A DNA stretch of 64,000 bases from a bacterium (lineage in GTDB: Bacteria; Chloroflexota; Dormibacteria; UBA8260; Bog-877): positions 6,104 through 70,103 of the forward strand of contig JAKABA010000006.1 in the NCBI GenBank assembly GCA_021802115.1, read 5' to 3'. The translations under genes were made by a program, and so were the position numbers. Shown here piece by piece: positions 62,752 through 64,000 of this stretch. The notes beneath the pieces are model-generated. The model made no database searches. It was not told where the DNA came from and worked only from the letters and a program-made list of their open reading frames with translations. The first letter of the stretch is position 1; every line of letters starts with the position of its first letter.

Positions 62752-63693
62752 TCATGTCGCCCCTTCCAGCGCCCTGTTCTGCCGGGTCTCCTGCCGTAGT
62801 CCGAGGACCAGGATGGCGACCACCGCGATCAGGGTGAGTAGGAGGGGAATACCGCCCCAGGCGACACTCACCCGGTGCCCCAAGCCCACCTCCAAGCCCA
62901 CAGTGACCAGGGGCGAAGCAGCGCCGATCGCGGCCACGGTGGTCACCCGGGCGTGCCGGATGGCCACATAAATGGAGGCCGTGAAGGCGAGCAGAGTCAC
63001 TCCGGTGAGAAGCACGAGACTGATCTGCTGGCCGCTCAGACGCCCCACCGCCCCTATTCCGCCGGTGGCCGCCACGTAACCGAAGAGGACGGCGGTGCCC
63101 AGAGTCAACTTGGCGGTCATCACCGTCGTCGGCTCCAGTCGGCCTCGCAGCAGATGCTTGACGATTACGTACTCCAAGGCAAACAGGAGGCTGGCGACGG
63201 CAATCAGGATGGTGCCGCTGTTGAACACGACCAGACCGAGGTCCAGGCTGAGCAGGGTCGCCGCCAGCAGCACGCCCAAGGCCGCCCAGATGGCCGGGGT
63301 GACGCGTTCGTGGAGCACCGACCAGGCCACCAATGCCACGATCACGAACTCAAGGTGGCTGCCGAGGGCCCCGGTCACCGGACTGGTCGTCTTGAGAGCG
63401 ATGAAGAAGAGGGCATAGGGAACGCTGCCCCCCACCAGTGAGACCAGGATCAACCAGGTCCAATCGCGGCGGGTCAGGCGCCGGAAGCGGGCACGTTGCC
63501 CGGCCAGCAAAAGGACAAAGAGCAGCAGGATCGTTCCCGTCACACCATCCTTCAATGCCGTGTACAGAACAGGATTGTTGAAGTGCCCAACTGCCAGGGA
63601 GTTGATGTACACCGCGACTCCGCTCACCAGCGCATTGACGACCGCTAGGAGATAACCGAGCGCCGGCTTGGTATGACGGCGAGAGTCCGCCAA
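62752..63693 (-). CDS. EamA/DMT-superfamily transporter
   Basis: 313 residues from TTG 63693, which has GGAGG 7 nt upstream; the frame is open further but codes low-complexity sequence. Ten helices in two EamA repeats: VNALVSGVAVYINSLAVGHF, LKTTSPVTGALGSHLEFVIV and, in the second half, ALEYVIVKHLLRGRLEPTTV. Exports or imports small metabolites; substrate unknown. Its ribosome binding site lies within a hairpin. Confidence 0.8.
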   Translation of the reverse strand: MADSRRHTKPALGYLLAVVNALVSGVAVYINSLAVGHFNNPVLYTALKDGVTGTILLLFVLLLAGQRARFRRLTRRDWTWLILVSLVGGSVPYALFFIALKTTSPVTGALGSHLEFVIVALVAWSVLHERVTPAIWAALGVLLAATLLSLDLGLVVFNSGTILIAVASLLFALEYVIVKHLLRGRLEPTTVMTAKLTLGTAVLFGYVAATGGIGAVGRLSGQQISLVLLTGVTLLAFTASIYVAIRHARVTTVAAIGAASPLVTVGLEVGLGHRVSVAWGGIPLLLTLIAVVAILVLGLRQETRQNRALEGAT

Positions 63694-63695
63694 GC

Positions 63696-63720
63696 TCAGA
63701 CCTCCGCCGGGGAGGTCTGA
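63696..63720. promoter_or_regulatory. Perfect hairpin covering the DMT transporter ribosome binding site
   Basis: TCAGACCTCC and GGAGGTCTGA, with a 5-nt GC-rich loop, form a perfect 10-bp stem. The second arm contains the GGAGG used by the TTG start 2 nt further on. In RNA this would hide the ribosome binding site; in DNA it is a 10+5+10 palindrome suited to a dimeric repressor. Confidence 0.6.
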
Positions 63721-63873
63721 GCAATCCCCGCCATCTGAACCTCGGTCATCGACAGTCAACTCCTGGATAATTCCCGTTCCCCCGGTCCCGACCACCCGCG
63801 GCGGTGGCGACCGGGACTGGGAGGGAAGCTTACTCCTCAGGTAGGGCTGTGTCCTTGGGGGCCCTGAACCAGC

Positions 63874-64000
63874 CAGGGCCACGTCAAAGTAGGTTGAAGT
63901 GAACTGAGGGGAGGGGGGCTGGCTTTTTCGGCCGAGATGCGGTATACCCTCGGGGATGGACCACCTCGAGGTCGGCGCGGGAGGGGCTGAAGCCGACAGG
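63874..64000 (+). mobile_element. ISAs1-type insertion sequence, right copy (cut by window end)
   Basis: 127 nt identical to 50102-50228, from CAGGGCCACGTCAAAG into the transposase start. Same direction as the left copy. Left flank CTGAACCAGC. Confidence 0.9.
63956..64000 (+). CDS. DUF4338-ISAs1 transposase, first 15 codons
   Basis: MDHLEVGAGGAEADR, identical to the left copy; the gene continues past the window. Whether this copy has the frame break cannot be seen. Confidence 0.85.
   Translation, partial: MDHLEVGAGGAEADR

Larger units (their letters stand above)
50102..64000 (+). mobile_element. Putative composite transposon carrying a hydrogenase operon (right end outside window)
   Basis: Two same-direction copies of one IS (50102-52131 and 63874 onward) enclose about 11.7 kb with the [NiFe] hydrogenase locus. 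The first 127 nt of the copies are identical. The outer left end interrupts an ECF sigma gene. The flanks of the left IS show no target duplication of each other (...GCGCGGAGG versus ACCCTGTGG...), as expected if the unit moved as a whole. Inference; the right outer junction is not visible. Confidence 0.55.

Overview
The window is 64 kb of very GC-rich bacterial DNA with short gaps, many GTG and TTG starts and many 4-nt stop/start overlaps. Gene content (F420-associated zincin, DUF3618 and DUF1469 envelope proteins, OtsA/OtsB, 2-oxoacid:ferredoxin oxidoreductase, split-alpha PntAB, an H2-scavenging-type [NiFe] hydrogenase) suggests a soil member of the Actinobacteriota/Chloroflexota/Dormibacterota neighbourhood. 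Dormibacterota-like is my best guess, but no rRNA or universal marker in the window settles it.

Left part, 1 to about 48.2 kb: ordinary chromosome. In order: a zincin fragment, a small mixed operon (acidic disordered protein, methyltransferase, four-cysteine protein, CitE-like lyase, Cys/Met PLP enzyme), a TetR/MMPL pair with a perfect operator, DinB, pstB-S-C-A, proline/hydroxyproline catabolism (ProDH, P5C dehydrogenase, Ser/Cys proline-racemase-family epimerase, KHG/KDPG-type aldolase, APC permease), folC, pntAB, a low-potential redox cluster (FAD/4Fe-4S oxidoreductase, korA, korB), otsA facing otsB, envelope proteins, a MacB-type ABC exporter, a MetF-like protein, an aromatic-amino-acid-type decarboxylase, and fatty acid synthesis (accD-accA divergent from fabH-fabF across an inverted repeat). 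It ends with membrane proteins, an FMN reductase and a Phd-like antitoxin.

Boundary at 48.23 kb: 45 nt identical in form to the 3' part of a tRNA-Lys(CTT), from anticodon loop to CCA, without the 5' half. This is what tRNA-targeted integration leaves. Its orientation places the inserted DNA to the right. Just inside are a RES/Xre toxin-antitoxin pair and an ECF sigma factor cut off by an insertion sequence.

Right part, 50.1 kb to the end: a segment between two same-direction copies of an ISAs1-type element whose transposase carries a DruA/DUF4338-like N-terminal domain. The second copy runs off the window; the 127 bp visible match the first copy exactly. The cargo is a [NiFe] hydrogenase operon on the minus strand: padR, hypC, a CooC-like ATPase, small subunit, five consecutive small one-helix membrane proteins, large subunit, a divergent maturation-protease-like protein, a Cys-rich protein and a canonical maturation protease, with a DUF6390-like gene and a DMT transporter upstream.

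The most interesting points are: (1) the CooC-like gene has one in-frame TGA exactly where the first cysteine of the CxC metal motif should be, followed by a SECIS-like hairpin; (2) the five small membrane proteins between the hydrogenase subunits look like a dedicated membrane anchor or electron-transfer module; (3) the whole hydrogenase locus looks mobile.
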